Part shown: positions 1 through 7,226 of the stretch, piece after piece
Layout: the number at the start of each line of letters is the position of its first letter
Numbering within the stretch: position 1 is the stretch's first letter
Assembly (NCBI GenBank): GCA_017881645.1
Contig: JADGQQ010000004.1
Location: forward strand, 1-18,922
Origin: Clostridia bacterium
GTDB lineage: Bacteria; Bacillota; Clostridia; Saccharofermentanales; Saccharofermentanaceae
Reading direction: 5' to 3'
DNA: 18,922 nt
The notes under the pieces: generated by a model
Told to the model about the DNA's origin: nothing
The model's input: the letters and a program-made list of their open reading frames with translations, nothing else
The model's database searches: none
Translations under genes and position numbers: made by a program

Positions 1-603
1 ACCAAGTCCAAGATCCAGATCGAAGTCGAACGCAACAGCGGTGCAGCTCTTGCAAGCAAGGCGGAGCAGGAGGCCAATCAGATCGTGGCTCTTGCCAAAG
101 CACATAACACCCGTATTCGTCTCGAAGGAGAAGCGGAAGCATCCAAAGAACAGAACGTCGGTATTGCCAAGGCTAACGCAATCGATGCGCAGGTTAAAGC
201 TTACGGCGGTGCCGAGTACCGGATCATTCAGGAAGTGGCCGACAAACTTACCGACGCGATCAAGAATTCGAAAGTCGACATCGTTCCGAAGACCGTGGTT
301 AACATGGGCGGCGGTTCAAATGAAGAAGGAAATAGCGGAACGGGAAGTATCCTCGACGCACTTCTCAAATTTATTTCGCTCGAGAAACTGGGCGTCTCGA
401 TCGCAGATAAGTCTGCTTTGGAATCGGAATTAAGCAAACGGACCTTCGTACCGTCAACGCCTCCGGTTTCGGATACGGAACCGGCACCGGTGGCTGAGCC
501 TGCAGCGGTTCCTGCAGCTGCACCCGTTACGCCTCCTGCGGCAGCTGAAAAGCCCGCCGCTGTAAAGCCCGCCGCAGACACGAAGCCTAAGACAGGGAAG
601 TAA
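1..603 (+). CDS. Flotillin/SPFH-family protein, C-terminal part (5' end outside window)
   Basis: The frame is open from the first base, so the gene begins upstream; 200 residues are visible. Residues 1 to about 85 are rich in Ala, Glu, Lys and Gln with EAxA-type heptads (for example EGEAEASKEQ), the coiled-coil segment that follows the SPFH domain in flotillins. Next come the YGGAEYRIIQEVADKL segment and the VDIVPKTVVNMGGG segment, which resemble the flotillin C-terminal region. Flotillins are membrane scaffold proteins of ordered lipid domains. The last 50 or so residues are a Pro/Ala-rich low-complexity tail ending in KPKTGK; its length and composition are likely lineage-specific. The SPFH domain itself is not visible, so the family call rests on the C-terminal half. 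There is no clear terminator directly after the stop codon. Confidence 0.8.
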   Translation, partial: TKSKIQIEVERNSGAALASKAEQEANQIVALAKAHNTRIRLEGEAEASKEQNVGIAKANAIDAQVKAYGGAEYRIIQEVADKLTDAIKNSKVDIVPKTVVNMGGGSNEEGNSGTGSILDALLKFISLEKLGVSIADKSALESELSKRTFVPSTPPVSDTEPAPVAEPAAVPAAAPVTPPAAAEKPAAVKPAADTKPKTGK

Positions 604-638
604 TATTCTTTCATCACACGAACAGAACGAACTCCTTT

Positions 639-711
639 CGCTGCAGCGCCGGCTCATAACCGGATATACCCGCAAAATGGCAATAGGTCCGTGTGGGATT
701 CGACCCGCGGA
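639..711 (+). other. Structured intergenic segment with three hairpins upstream of the copper-chaperone-like gene
   Basis: Between the flotillin stop and the next gene lie a perfect 10-base palindrome (639-648), a hairpin CCGG-CTCATAA-CCGG (649-663) whose loop matches a CAT-anticodon loop, and an imperfect 24-base stem-loop (688-711) with TCCG/CGGA ends and an ATTCGA loop like a tRNA T-loop. A tRNA cannot be folded because the arms are too far apart and no acceptor stem is seen. It may be a structured 5' leader or a decayed RNA gene. Function is unknown. Confidence 0.3.
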
Positions 712-738
712 TGACAAAATGGAAAGCGAGGACCCCAT

Positions 739-969
739 ATGAAAAGGATCATGAAAATTGATGGAATGACCTGCGGACATTGTCAGGCTCGAGTAGAAAA
801 GGCACTGAATGCAGTCGACGGCGTGAAGGCCTCCGTGGATTTAAAGAGTAAAAGTGCGGCGGTTGTCGCTGATGCATCCGTCTCGGATGATACGCTTAAA
901 AAAGCCGTTGAGGACGCCGGATATTCCGTCGTGAAGATCGAAGAGAAGAAAGGTCTGTTCGGGAAATAG
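739..969 (+). CDS. copZ: Heavy-metal-associated (HMA) domain protein, CopZ-like copper chaperone
   Basis: This 76-residue single-domain protein has the MxCxxC metal-binding motif (MTCGHC, Cys12 and Cys15) right after the first beta strand, as in CopZ/Atx1 chaperones and the N-terminal domains of copper P-type ATPases. The domain fills almost the whole protein (ferredoxin-like fold, about 68 residues), followed by a basic tail KKGLFGK. The family binds Cu(I) in the cytoplasm and passes it to CopA-type exporters; some members bind other soft metals. The start is supported by GCGAGGA upstream at about 8 bases. No copper ATPase or CsoR/CopY repressor is visible nearby, so the partner must be elsewhere. 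The preceding intergenic region is structured, and a terminator-like hairpin overlaps the stop codon. Confidence 0.85.
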   Translation: MKRIMKIDGMTCGHCQARVEKALNAVDGVKASVDLKSKSAAVVADASVSDDTLKKAVEDAGYSVVKIEEKKGLFGK

Positions 970-984
970 TCTTTTCCGTTTTAT
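960..984 (+). terminator. Probable rho-independent terminator after the copper-chaperone-like gene
   Basis: A 7-base-pair stem (CGGGAAA at 960-966 with TTTTCCG at 972-978, one G-U pair) with a 5-base loop is followed by TTTTA. The stem includes the gene's last codons and stop, which is common for compact terminators. Confidence 0.5.
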
Positions 985-995
985 TGCGATAGCGT

Positions 996-1024
996 TTGAT
1001 TTGTCATCGTATTTATTATATTCT
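996..1024 (+). promoter_or_regulatory. Candidate sigma-A promoter of the TIM-barrel/acyl-CoA synthetase gene
   Basis: TTGATT (996-1001), a 17-base spacer and TATTCT (1019-1024); each box matches four of six consensus bases. The surroundings are AT-rich and the start codon lies about 50 bases downstream of the predicted start of transcription. A terminator-like hairpin just upstream fits an independent transcription unit. Confidence 0.4.
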
Positions 1025-1081
1025 GGCTATATTCATGTCTTTCGAAATCAATAACAAGGAAGTTCCTGGAGGGTATCAATT

Positions 1082-3697
1082 ATGGCTATGAAACTTGCTT
1101 TTTCTACCCTTGGATGTCCGGACTGGACATGGACAGAAATTTACACGATGGCATATGATCTTGGATATTCCGGCATCGAAATTCGCGGTCTCGGAGAAGA
1201 AATTACTGCAGCCCGTACGAAGCCGTTTTTACCCGGTGAAATTGACCGGACCATGGAAGCGCTTGAAAAGCTCAAGATCTCCATTTCCTGTTTCTCATCT
1301 AACTGCGTGCTGTCCTCACCGGAAGGCGCGGCGGTTGCATTTGAGGAAATCAATGAAAACATCGCGCTGGCTGCGCGCGTCGGCGCACCCTATATTCGAG
1401 TTCTCGCAGATGCGCATCCGGCACCGGAGAACAGTGTTGACGATGATGCCGTGGCAGAAATTCTTAAAAAACTCGCGGTATCCGCCGAAGCGAACAACGT
1501 CACGCTGCTGGTCGAAACCAACGGCGTCTATGCGGATACGAAACGGCTTCGTGCTCTGTTGGACCGTGTCGCCAGCCCATTTGTAGCTGCTCTTTGGGAT
1601 GTCAATCACCCGTACCGCTTTTTCCACGAATCGCCTTCCGAAACCTGGGCGAATCTCGGAAGCCTCATCCGATATCTGCACATGAAGGATTCCATCATGG
1701 ACGCAAACGGCATGGTGCGCTATCGCCTGGCCGGCAGCGGAGATCTTCCGCTGATTGAAACACTGAATCTCCTGAAGGAGAATGCATTTGAAGGATATGT
1801 GTCTCTGGAATGGGTAAAAAGATGGTCAACCGAAATCGAAGATCCGGCGGTTGTTTTCCCGCAGTTCCTGACGTTCGTCCGCATGTGGGAAAAATCCTTC
1901 GCGGCGGGCACAGCCGGGAAGGCGATTGACGCGAAAGTGCGGCAGACCGAAAAGCCTGTTATCGATGCTTCGCGCCCGGCCGCACCATCCGTGAGCTGTT
2001 TTGTGCGAAGAGAAGACGGTCAGAGAATTTTCGAGAAAGATAATCTGATTGACCTTACCTTTGGGCAGCTGCTTGAGAAGACGGCCGCAACTTTCCCGGA
2101 TCAGTGCGCCATTACTTATACAACGAGAGATTATACCCGCACATACAGCGAGTTCCTGCAGGAAGTGGATGTCGCAGCGCGCATGTTTCTTGCGATGGGG
2201 ATTAAGAAGGGCGATCATGTCGCCATTTGGGCGACCAACTACCCGCATTGGTTTCTGACGTTCTGGGCAGCGGTCCGTATCGGTGCCGTGCTTGTCACCG
2301 TGAATTCATCCTATAAGATCCATGAAGCGGAATATCTGCTTCGACAGTCCGACACGCAGACATTGGTTATGATTGACGGATATAAGGATTCCAATTATGT
2401 GCAGATCATCAATGAGATCTGTCCGGAACTTGCTTCCTCCGTTCCCGGGAAGCTTGCCAGTGCCCGTCTTCCGTACCTGAAAAACGTGATTACAGTAGAC
2501 TCGAGACTTCCCGGATGTTTTTTCTGGGACGATGCCCAGTCTCTTTCTTCCGCTATTCCTGAAAATGCCGTGCGCGACATGCAAAAAGACCTGGATAAGG
2601 ATGAAGTCTGCAACATGCAGTATACATCCGGCACCACGGGCTTTCCGAAGGGCGTTATGCTGACGCACTATAACGTCGTCAACAACGGAAAGTGCATTGG
2701 CGACTGCATGGATTTCACAACGGCCGACCGCCTTCTGATTCAGGTGCCTATGTTCCATTGCTTCGGTCTGGTTCTGGCTATGACGGCTTCTGTCTCGCAC
2801 GGAACGACCATGGTTCCGATCGAATATTTCCAGCCGGCGAAGGTTCTTTCCACGATTACACAGCGGAAAATCACTGCAATGCACGGCGTTCCGACCATGT
2901 TTATCGCACTTCTGGAACACCCTGATTTCGAGAAAACCGATTTCTCCTATTTGCGTACAGGGATCATGGCAGGCTCGCCCTGTCCGATTCCTGTCATGGA
3001 AGCCGTCGTCAGCAAAATGAATATGCAGGACATTACGATCGTTTTCGGTCAGACGGAGAGCTCACCGGGCTGCACGCAGAGCCGTGTCGGAGATCCTCTG
3101 GAAGTCCGCGTCGCAACTGTCGGCCGTCCTCTCCCGGGGGTCGAGTGCGGAATTGTCGATCCTGCTACCAATGAATGGCTGCCGGATAATGTCCCGGGTG
3201 AATTTGTAGCACGCGGGTACAATATTATGAAAGGCTACTACAAGATGCCGGAAGCTACAAAGGCGGCCATTGATGAAGATGGATGGCTGCATACCGGCGA
3301 TCTGGCGATCCGTACACCGGAAGGGAATTTTAAAATTACGGGGCGTATTAAGGATATGATTATCCGCGGCGGAGAGAATATCTATCCGAAGGAGATCGAG
3401 GAATTCCTGTATACGCATCCCCAGGTCAGAGATGTACAGGTTATCGGAGTGCCGGATAAGAAATACGGGGAAGAGATCATGGCCTGCGTCATCCGGAAAG
3501 AAGGGTCAACCATTACGGATGACGAACTGAAAGAATATGTCCGTTCCCGCATGGCCAAGCATAAAACACCCCGGTATATTGCCTTTGTGGATGAATTTCC
3601 CATGAATGCAGCCGGGAAGATTCTCAAATACAAAATGCGCGAATGGGCGGTCCAGGAACTCGGACTCGAAGCGGCTGCGGCCATTGAGACGGCATAA
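1082..3697 (+). CDS. Fusion: xylose-isomerase-like TIM barrel + AMP-forming acyl-CoA synthetase
   Basis: An 871-residue two-domain protein. Residues 3 to about 270 form a sugar-phosphate isomerase/epimerase-type (AP endonuclease 2 superfamily) TIM barrel. The expected metal ligands can be placed at Glu145 (VETNG), Asp173 (WDVNHP), His200 (LHMKDS) and Glu243 (SLEW). A linker follows (about 275-320). Residues about 320-871 are a complete ANL-superfamily acyl-CoA synthetase: P-loop YTSGTTGFPKG (514-524), a GQTE motif, hinge region TGRIKDMIIRGGENIYPKEIE near 752-772, and C-terminal catalytic Lys846 in AAGKILK. The synthetase half would activate a carboxylic acid with ATP to acyl-AMP and then acyl-CoA; the substrate is probably a fatty or other organic acid. 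The barrel would isomerise or epimerise a polyol or keto-sugar, or act on another small metabolite. The reading frame is continuous across the linker. The start follows CTGGAGGG by about 9 bases. There is no signal peptide, so it is cytoplasmic. The combined role is unknown. Confidence 0.93.
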   Translation: MAMKLAFSTLGCPDWTWTEIYTMAYDLGYSGIEIRGLGEEITAARTKPFLPGEIDRTMEALEKLKISISCFSSNCVLSSPEGAAVAFEEINENIALAARVGAPYIRVLADAHPAPENSVDDDAVAEILKKLAVSAEANNVTLLVETNGVYADTKRLRALLDRVASPFVAALWDVNHPYRFFHESPSETWANLGSLIRYLHMKDSIMDANGMVRYRLAGSGDLPLIETLNLLKENAFEGYVSLEWVKRWSTEIEDPAVVFPQFLTFVRMWEKSFAAGTAGKAIDAKVRQTEKPVIDASRPAAPSVSCFVRREDGQRIFEKDNLIDLTFGQLLEKTAATFPDQCAITYTTRDYTRTYSEFLQEVDVAARMFLAMGIKKGDHVAIWATNYPHWFLTFWAAVRIGAVLVTVNSSYKIHEAEYLLRQSDTQTLVMIDGYKDSNYVQIINEICPELASSVPGKLASARLPYLKNVITVDSRLPGCFFWDDAQSLSSAIPENAVRDMQKDLDKDEVCNMQYTSGTTGFPKGVMLTHYNVVNNGKCIGDCMDFTTADRLLIQVPMFHCFGLVLAMTASVSHGTTMVPIEYFQPAKVLSTITQRKITAMHGVPTMFIALLEHPDFEKTDFSYLRTGIMAGSPCPIPVMEAVVSKMNMQDITIVFGQTESSPGCTQSRVGDPLEVRVATVGRPLPGVECGIVDPATNEWLPDNVPGEFVARGYNIMKGYYKMPEATKAAIDEDGWLHTGDLAIRTPEGNFKITGRIKDMIIRGGENIYPKEIEEFLYTHPQVRDVQVIGVPDKKYGEEIMACVIRKEGSTITDDELKEYVRSRMAKHKTPRYIAFVDEFPMNAAGKILKYKMREWAVQELGLEAAAAIETA

Positions 3698-3737
3698 AGA
3701 TCGGGGAATCGAGCCCTTGAAAACAGAGGATAAGAAT

Positions 3738-3790
3738 GAAAGGCAGAGGCAGTTTCAAAAAGAGGCTGCCTTTCCTTTCATATTTTTTTC
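3738..3790 (+). terminator. Terminator at the end of the fusion gene
   Basis: Nine-base-pair perfect stem GAAAGGCAG (3738-3746) with CTGCCTTTC (3766-3774); a shorter AGGCAG/CTGCCT pairing is possible with the internal copy. A run of seven T follows at 3783-3789, eight bases after the stem. It separates two convergent genes and overlaps the last codons of the acetyltransferase on the other strand. Confidence 0.6.
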
Positions 3791-4284
3791 TCGTACAAAT
3801 AGAATAGACCTTTCCGCCAGTTTGCTTCGCCGACTCTTCTATACCCAAGTTTTTCGTACATGCGAAGGGCAAAAGGGTTTTGCGAAAAAGTATCCAGGCG
3901 TATGGATTCTGCTCCCTCACGCTTCAGCATTTTTTCCAGCGTTTGCATGGTCTTTGTCCCAACCCTCTGGTTTTGGAAACGTGGATTGACACAAAGCCGG
4001 TGAACAACCATAAAGGCAGAATCTTTGTATTTCCAGTTTCCGTTATCATATTCTGTGTCATTTTCCTGATTCAGTACGAAGACAGATGCAATTTGATTTT
4101 CGATTTCCGCTATATACATTTGATTCTTCAAAATGTCATTCTTCAACAGATCTTCATTTGGATACAGCGTATCCCACTGGTGAATATGATTGTCATCCAT
4201 GACCAGGATCGCCGCTGAATAGATATCGCATATGTTTCTCAAATCAGTAATGTTTGCTTTCCTGACCACAATTTCTGCATCCAT
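3778..4284 (-). CDS. GNAT-family N-acetyltransferase
   Basis: 168 residues. It has the GNAT fold order: N-terminal VRKANITDLRNICDIY segment, central strand with HRLCVNPRFQNQRVGT (acetyl-CoA pyrophosphate-binding loop of the Q/RxxGxG/A type, about residues 95-110), then IRLDTFSQNPFALRMYEKLGY, the usual motif B (N136 and the YEKLGY ending). The family transfers an acetyl group from acetyl-CoA to an amine; the substrate here is not predictable. The ATG at 4284 is chosen because AGGAG lies six bases upstream and the GNAT homology begins right there; the frame stays open further upstream but that part overlaps the carboxypeptidase gene in another frame. It is last in a likely three-gene minus-strand unit, 28 bases after the carboxypeptidase stop. 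Confidence 0.88.
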   Translation of the reverse strand: MDAEIVVRKANITDLRNICDIYSAAILVMDDNHIHQWDTLYPNEDLLKNDILKNQMYIAEIENQIASVFVLNQENDTEYDNGNWKYKDSAFMVVHRLCVNPRFQNQRVGTKTMQTLEKMLKREGAESIRLDTFSQNPFALRMYEKLGYRRVGEANWRKGLFYLYEKKI

Positions 4285-4312
4285 AATATTCTCCTGTCGT
4301 GCAGATGCAGGA

Positions 4313-5260
4313 TCAGCCTTCGTCAGGCAGGACCTGCATTTTTCCATAGTATTCTTCGAGCGTCTGGCCGGAAGCATAGAGCGTTGCAGCCAAATCGATC
4401 CCGACATAGCGGTAATGCCAGGGTTCGTATACATAACCCGTGATATCGCTCTTGTCCTGCGGATAACGGAGAATGAAGCCGTATTGATATGCATGCGTGC
4501 TGACCCACATCCCGGCCTTCGTATCCCCGAAAGAATAGCTGATGGATCCGACAGCGGTCGTACTGATATCCAGTGCAAGACCGAGGTTGTGTTCGGAGCG
4601 TCCCGGATATGCATTACGTGAAATCGCATGTTCAACGCCCTGTTTCGAAATGGATGTTGAAAACAGCGCCGCCTGCTCCTCCAGAGTACGATAGCCGGAA
4701 CATAAATACAATGTATATCCGGTATCTGTCTCACAAGCTGCCCGCATAAGATCCCAGGCGTCGTCCGCCTCCGGGCGAATAGATTGATTTTTCGAGGAGT
4801 CGGCGAGTACGAGTTCAGGAACGTAATCATCGGGCAGGGTGAAATATTTGTTGACCAGTACCGTTACATCCTCCGGATCTGCAATGATTTCCGGAGAAAT
4901 CGTCCGGGGATCTGCATAACCGCCGTACCAGTCAATACCGCCGTTCTGTGTTCCTGTCATGACGGCGGATTCTTTGGGAACCGGAGTCGGAGTTGGAGTT
5001 GCCGTAGGGGTCGGAACTGTTGTAGGGACCGGTGTTGACGAAGGCGCAGGAGACGCGGTGTTTGCGGAAGCGGCGACGCCTGCCGCTGACGGCGATAGGG
5101 AATCATCCGATGAAGCGGTTGTATCAGTCCGGGTACTTTCGGTATCTGTTTTTTGAGCCGCCATCGCAGACGCCGCGGGCCGTTGCATCAGCCCGAAGAC
5201 GGCAATCGTCGATACTGTCACAAGAAGAAGGATGCCGATGATCCAGCGAAGTCTTTTCAT
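4313..5260 (-). CDS. Membrane-anchored D-alanyl-D-alanine carboxypeptidase, M15 (VanY/DdcY) family
   Basis: 315 residues. An N-terminal basic stretch and hydrophobic segment (about 5-24) act as signal anchor; residues 35-97 are a Ser/Thr/Pro linker with TPTPTP repeats, which would hold the enzyme away from the membrane. The M15 peptidase domain spans about 110-307. Zinc ligands and catalytic residues are visible: SEHNLGLALD (His224, Asp231) and EPWHYRYVG (Glu279, His282). The enzyme removes the terminal D-Ala of peptidoglycan stem peptides outside the membrane. Start at the ATG preceded by AGGAG; an upstream in-frame ATG (5302) has no signal-peptide logic and is rejected. It is a clear paralogue of the next gene upstream, 57 bases away. 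Despite the VanY resemblance, no vanHAX-type ligase genes are seen, so resistance is not implied. Confidence 0.9.
   Translation of the reverse strand: MKRLRWIIGILLLVTVSTIAVFGLMQRPAASAMAAQKTDTESTRTDTTASSDDSLSPSAAGVAASANTASPAPSSTPVPTTVPTPTATPTPTPVPKESAVMTGTQNGGIDWYGGYADPRTISPEIIADPEDVTVLVNKYFTLPDDYVPELVLADSSKNQSIRPEADDAWDLMRAACETDTGYTLYLCSGYRTLEEQAALFSTSISKQGVEHAISRNAYPGRSEHNLGLALDISTTAVGSISYSFGDTKAGMWVSTHAYQYGFILRYPQDKSDITGYVYEPWHYRYVGIDLAATLYASGQTLEEYYGKMQVLPDEG
4978..5035 (-). repeat. Thr-Pro repeat-coding stretch in the membrane-anchored carboxypeptidase
   Basis: Imperfect 6-base units encode TPTPTPTP-like linker residues 75-95. It is less regular than the matching stretch in the neighbouring paralogue, so it has drifted more. 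Confidence 0.6.
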
Positions 5261-5317
5261 GAAATCTCCTGTCAGGAAAATAAAGAAGAAGAATTCGGGC
5301 AAACAGGCTTCGGATTC

Positions 5318-6166
5318 TTAACCCGGCATAACCTGTTCTTTGCCGTAATATTCTTCGAGCGTCTGCCCGGACTCGTATAATTTCGTAGCCAATTCAACTC
5401 CGACAAAGCGATAATGCCAAGCCTCGTAGCCATATCCGATGATGGATCCTTTATCCCTCGGATAGCGAAGGATAAATCCGTATTCGTGCCCGTGTTCCTT
5501 AACCCACTGGCCGGCTGTCGATTCAACAAATTCATCCCGGATTTCGGGATCGTCTGCGGTATTAATATCAAGAGCCAGGCCCAGACTGTGCTCGGAACGG
5601 CCCTGATATGCATTTTTCTCGCAGACCTTTTCGAGTCCCCGTCGCTCGATTGCATGGGAGAAGCTATAAGCCTGCGTTGCATAGGACCGGTATCCGGATA
5701 CAAGATAAAGCACCTCGCCGGTATCTTTTTCGCAGGCTGCACGCATCAGATCCCAGGCATCATCGGCTTCCGGGCGAAGATACTGACCGGCAGAAGAATC
5801 CGCCATCACGAGATCCGGCACATAATCCTCGGGCATTGCATAGTACTTATTTATCAGAACTGTCAGCTCTTCCGGATGTGTCACCACTTCGGCACGAACG
5901 GTCCGCGGATCCACATATCCGTTATACCAGACAGGCGCGTCCGTCAGCGGCTCAATATATTCCGGAGTGGGGGTCGGCGTCGGTGTGGGTGTGGGCGTCG
6001 ACGTAGGCGTCGGCGTGGGCGTGGGTGTCGGTGTAGGCGCAGCCGTTGTACTGACAGCTGTCTGAGCCGCGACCGTCTCAGATGCCGCCCGGGACGAGCA
6101 GCCGGAAACCATTACCAGACCCGTCAGGCATAATGTTATGACAAGAACCTGTGAAAAACGACTCAT
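5318..6166 (-). CDS. Lipoprotein D-alanyl-D-alanine carboxypeptidase, M15 (VanY/DdcY) family
   Basis: 282 residues. The signal peptide has the lipobox VSGC (Cys23), so the mature protein should be lipid-anchored at the outer face of the membrane. A Thr-Pro tandem repeat linker (about 44-68) precedes the M15 domain (about 78-275). Zinc and catalytic residues: SEHSLGLALD (His193, Asp200) and EAWHYRFVG (Glu248, His251). It shares long blocks with the downstream gene, including DYVP, ADSS, RPEADDAWDLMRAAC, GFILRYP and SGQTLEEYYGK, which shows a tandem duplication whose copies then took different membrane anchors. Start ATG is preceded by AAGGAGC at a suitable distance. It is first gene of the unit, divergent from the FMN riboswitch. 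Confidence 0.92.
   Translation of the reverse strand: MSRFSQVLVITLCLTGLVMVSGCSSRAASETVAAQTAVSTTAAPTPTPTPTPTPTSTPTPTPTPTPTPEYIEPLTDAPVWYNGYVDPRTVRAEVVTHPEELTVLINKYYAMPEDYVPDLVMADSSAGQYLRPEADDAWDLMRAACEKDTGEVLYLVSGYRSYATQAYSFSHAIERRGLEKVCEKNAYQGRSEHSLGLALDINTADDPEIRDEFVESTAGQWVKEHGHEYGFILRYPRDKGSIIGYGYEAWHYRFVGVELATKLYESGQTLEEYYGKEQVMPG
5965..6042 (-). repeat. Hexanucleotide tandem repeat coding a Thr-Pro linker
   Basis: About 12 to 13 units of GTSGGH (plus strand) with few substitutions encode TPTPTP. Such short-unit repeats can change length by slippage in multiples of six bases without losing the reading frame, which would alter the spacing between the lipid anchor and the enzyme domain. 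Confidence 0.75.
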
Positions 6167-6209
6167 GAAACCGCTCCTTATGCATCACCGGAAGAATTAC
6201 AATAGTGAC

Positions 6210-6238
6210 AGTATAGTACAACCGTCTTTTGATTTCTA
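6210..6238 (-). promoter_or_regulatory. Candidate promoter of the carboxypeptidase unit
   Basis: Read on the minus strand: TAGAAA (6238-6233), 17-base spacer, TATACT (6215-6210). The -10 box matches five of six consensus bases, the -35 box is weak. It lies 44 bases before the lipoprotein start codon and only a few bases from the divergent riboflavin-transporter promoter. Confidence 0.4.
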
Positions 6239-6240
6239 TC

Positions 6241-6269
6241 TTGACAGAGAAAAATGCCGAATCTATAAT
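6241..6269 (+). promoter_or_regulatory. Consensus sigma-A promoter of the FMN riboswitch/ribU transcript
   Basis: Perfect TTGACA (6241-6246), 17-base spacer, perfect TATAAT (6264-6269). Transcription should start near 6276, exactly where the FMN aptamer begins. Confidence 0.88.
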
Positions 6270-6276
6270 GTAGGCA

Positions 6277-6471
6277 CAACTTCGGGGCGGGGCGTGATTC
6301 CCCACCGGCGGTAAAGCGACAACAGTCGATGAGCCCGCGAGCGATAGCTGAACCGGTTAGATTCCGGTGCCGACGGTATAGTCCGGATGAAAGAAGTGAA
6401 GACTGGTCAGCATTAGCGACTGGAATTTTCTGCATGTTGAGCTCCTCCGAAGATTTTGGGGGAGTTTTTTT
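6277..6471 (+). promoter_or_regulatory. FMN riboswitch (RFN element) with transcription-terminator expression platform
   Basis: Conserved RFN blocks appear in order: ACTTCGGGGCGGGG, ATTCCCCACCGGCGGTAA, GAGCCCGCGAGC, CCGGTTAGATTCCGG, GCCGACGGTATAGTCCGG, ATGAAAGAAG. The outer P1 stem pairs ACTTC near 6279 with GAAGT near 6393. The aptamer spans about 6277-6401; the rest is the expression platform ending in a terminator. Known behaviour of this class: FMN binding favours the terminator and switches off the downstream riboflavin gene. Confidence 0.96.
6441..6471 (+). terminator. Riboswitch-controlled terminator upstream of ribU
   Basis: Stem CTCCTCC (6442-6448) with GGGGGAG (6458-6464), one G-U pair, then seven T (6465-6471). 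The start codon of ribU is 32 bases further on. Confidence 0.88.
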
Positions 6472-6503
6472 ATGCCTTGAAGAAAACAAGGAGGAAAAGA
6501 AAG

Positions 6504-7226
6504 ATGAACGAAAAGGAAAAAGGAACGGATTACACCAACATGCTCGACAAAATGAAAAAGAAATTCTTCGGAAGCGACGAGACTCGCAGAAGAATGAGCA
6601 CCCGCAAAATGACCAGTCTGGCACTGCTCGCGGCACTTGCTACAATTCTGATGTATCTCGAAATTGCCATTCCGGTCGTTGTTCCGTCATTTTTGAAGCT
6701 GGACCTGAGCGAAATCCCGGTACTGATCGGAGCTTTTGCATTCGGGCCGGGAAGTGCGATCATTATTGAACTCATAAAAAACCTGCTTCACCTTCCGGTT
6801 ACAAGCTCGCTCGGTGTGGGAGAACTTGCCAACTTTCTGGCTGGATCGATTTTTGCCGGAACAGCAGGATTCATTTACCGTAAGTACAAGAGTAAAAAAG
6901 GCGCGATTGCCGGCCTGGCCGCGGGAACGATCGCAATGACAGTGTTTACGTCCTTTCTGAACTACTATTTTATGCTTCCCTTTTATGCGAAACTGTTCCA
7001 TATGCCTATTGATGGTCTGGTAGCTTTTGGAACAGCCGTGAATGTCTATGTTACGGATCTGAAAACCATGATCATTTTTGCCTTCGTACCGTTCAATTTG
7101 TTTAAGGGACTCATCGTATCGCTGATTACAGCGCTGGTATATAATCGCGTATCTCCGCTGCTTCACGGAAGAAAAAGACTGCATTCCGGTCAGCCGGAGA
7201 CTACACCTCCTGTTACACAGGATTGA
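6504..7226 (+). CDS. ribU: Riboflavin ECF transporter S component RibU
   Basis: 240 residues, strongly hydrophobic with about six predicted membrane segments after a charged N-terminal 35 residues. The block FLKLDLSEIPVLIGAFAFGP and the following ELIKNLLHLPVTSSLGVGELANF match the riboflavin-binding S-component family (RibU/YpaA). It binds riboflavin outside and works with the shared EcfA1/A2/T energy-coupling module, which is not in this window. The FMN riboswitch immediately upstream confirms the substrate class. The start at 6504 is chosen because AAGGAGG precedes it by nine bases; an upstream in-frame ATG lies in the terminator itself and is rejected. The N-terminal extension is longer than in many RibU proteins and is very basic. 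Confidence 0.95.
   Translation: MNEKEKGTDYTNMLDKMKKKFFGSDETRRRMSTRKMTSLALLAALATILMYLEIAIPVVVPSFLKLDLSEIPVLIGAFAFGPGSAIIIELIKNLLHLPVTSSLGVGELANFLAGSIFAGTAGFIYRKYKSKKGAIAGLAAGTIAMTVFTSFLNYYFMLPFYAKLFHMPIDGLVAFGTAVNVYVTDLKTMIIFAFVPFNLFKGLIVSLITALVYNRVSPLLHGRKRLHSGQPETTPPVTQD

Noticed and set aside
639..711. A complete tRNA-Met or tRNA-Ile2 gene
   Set aside because: Only isolated arm-like hairpins are present; no acceptor stem, D arm or CCA end can be placed at proper spacing.
3778..4830. A 350-residue minus-strand protein covering the acetyltransferase and upstream sequence
   Set aside because: The first about 180 residues are an out-of-frame shadow of the carboxypeptidase gene; the ribosome-binding site and GNAT homology place the start at 4284.
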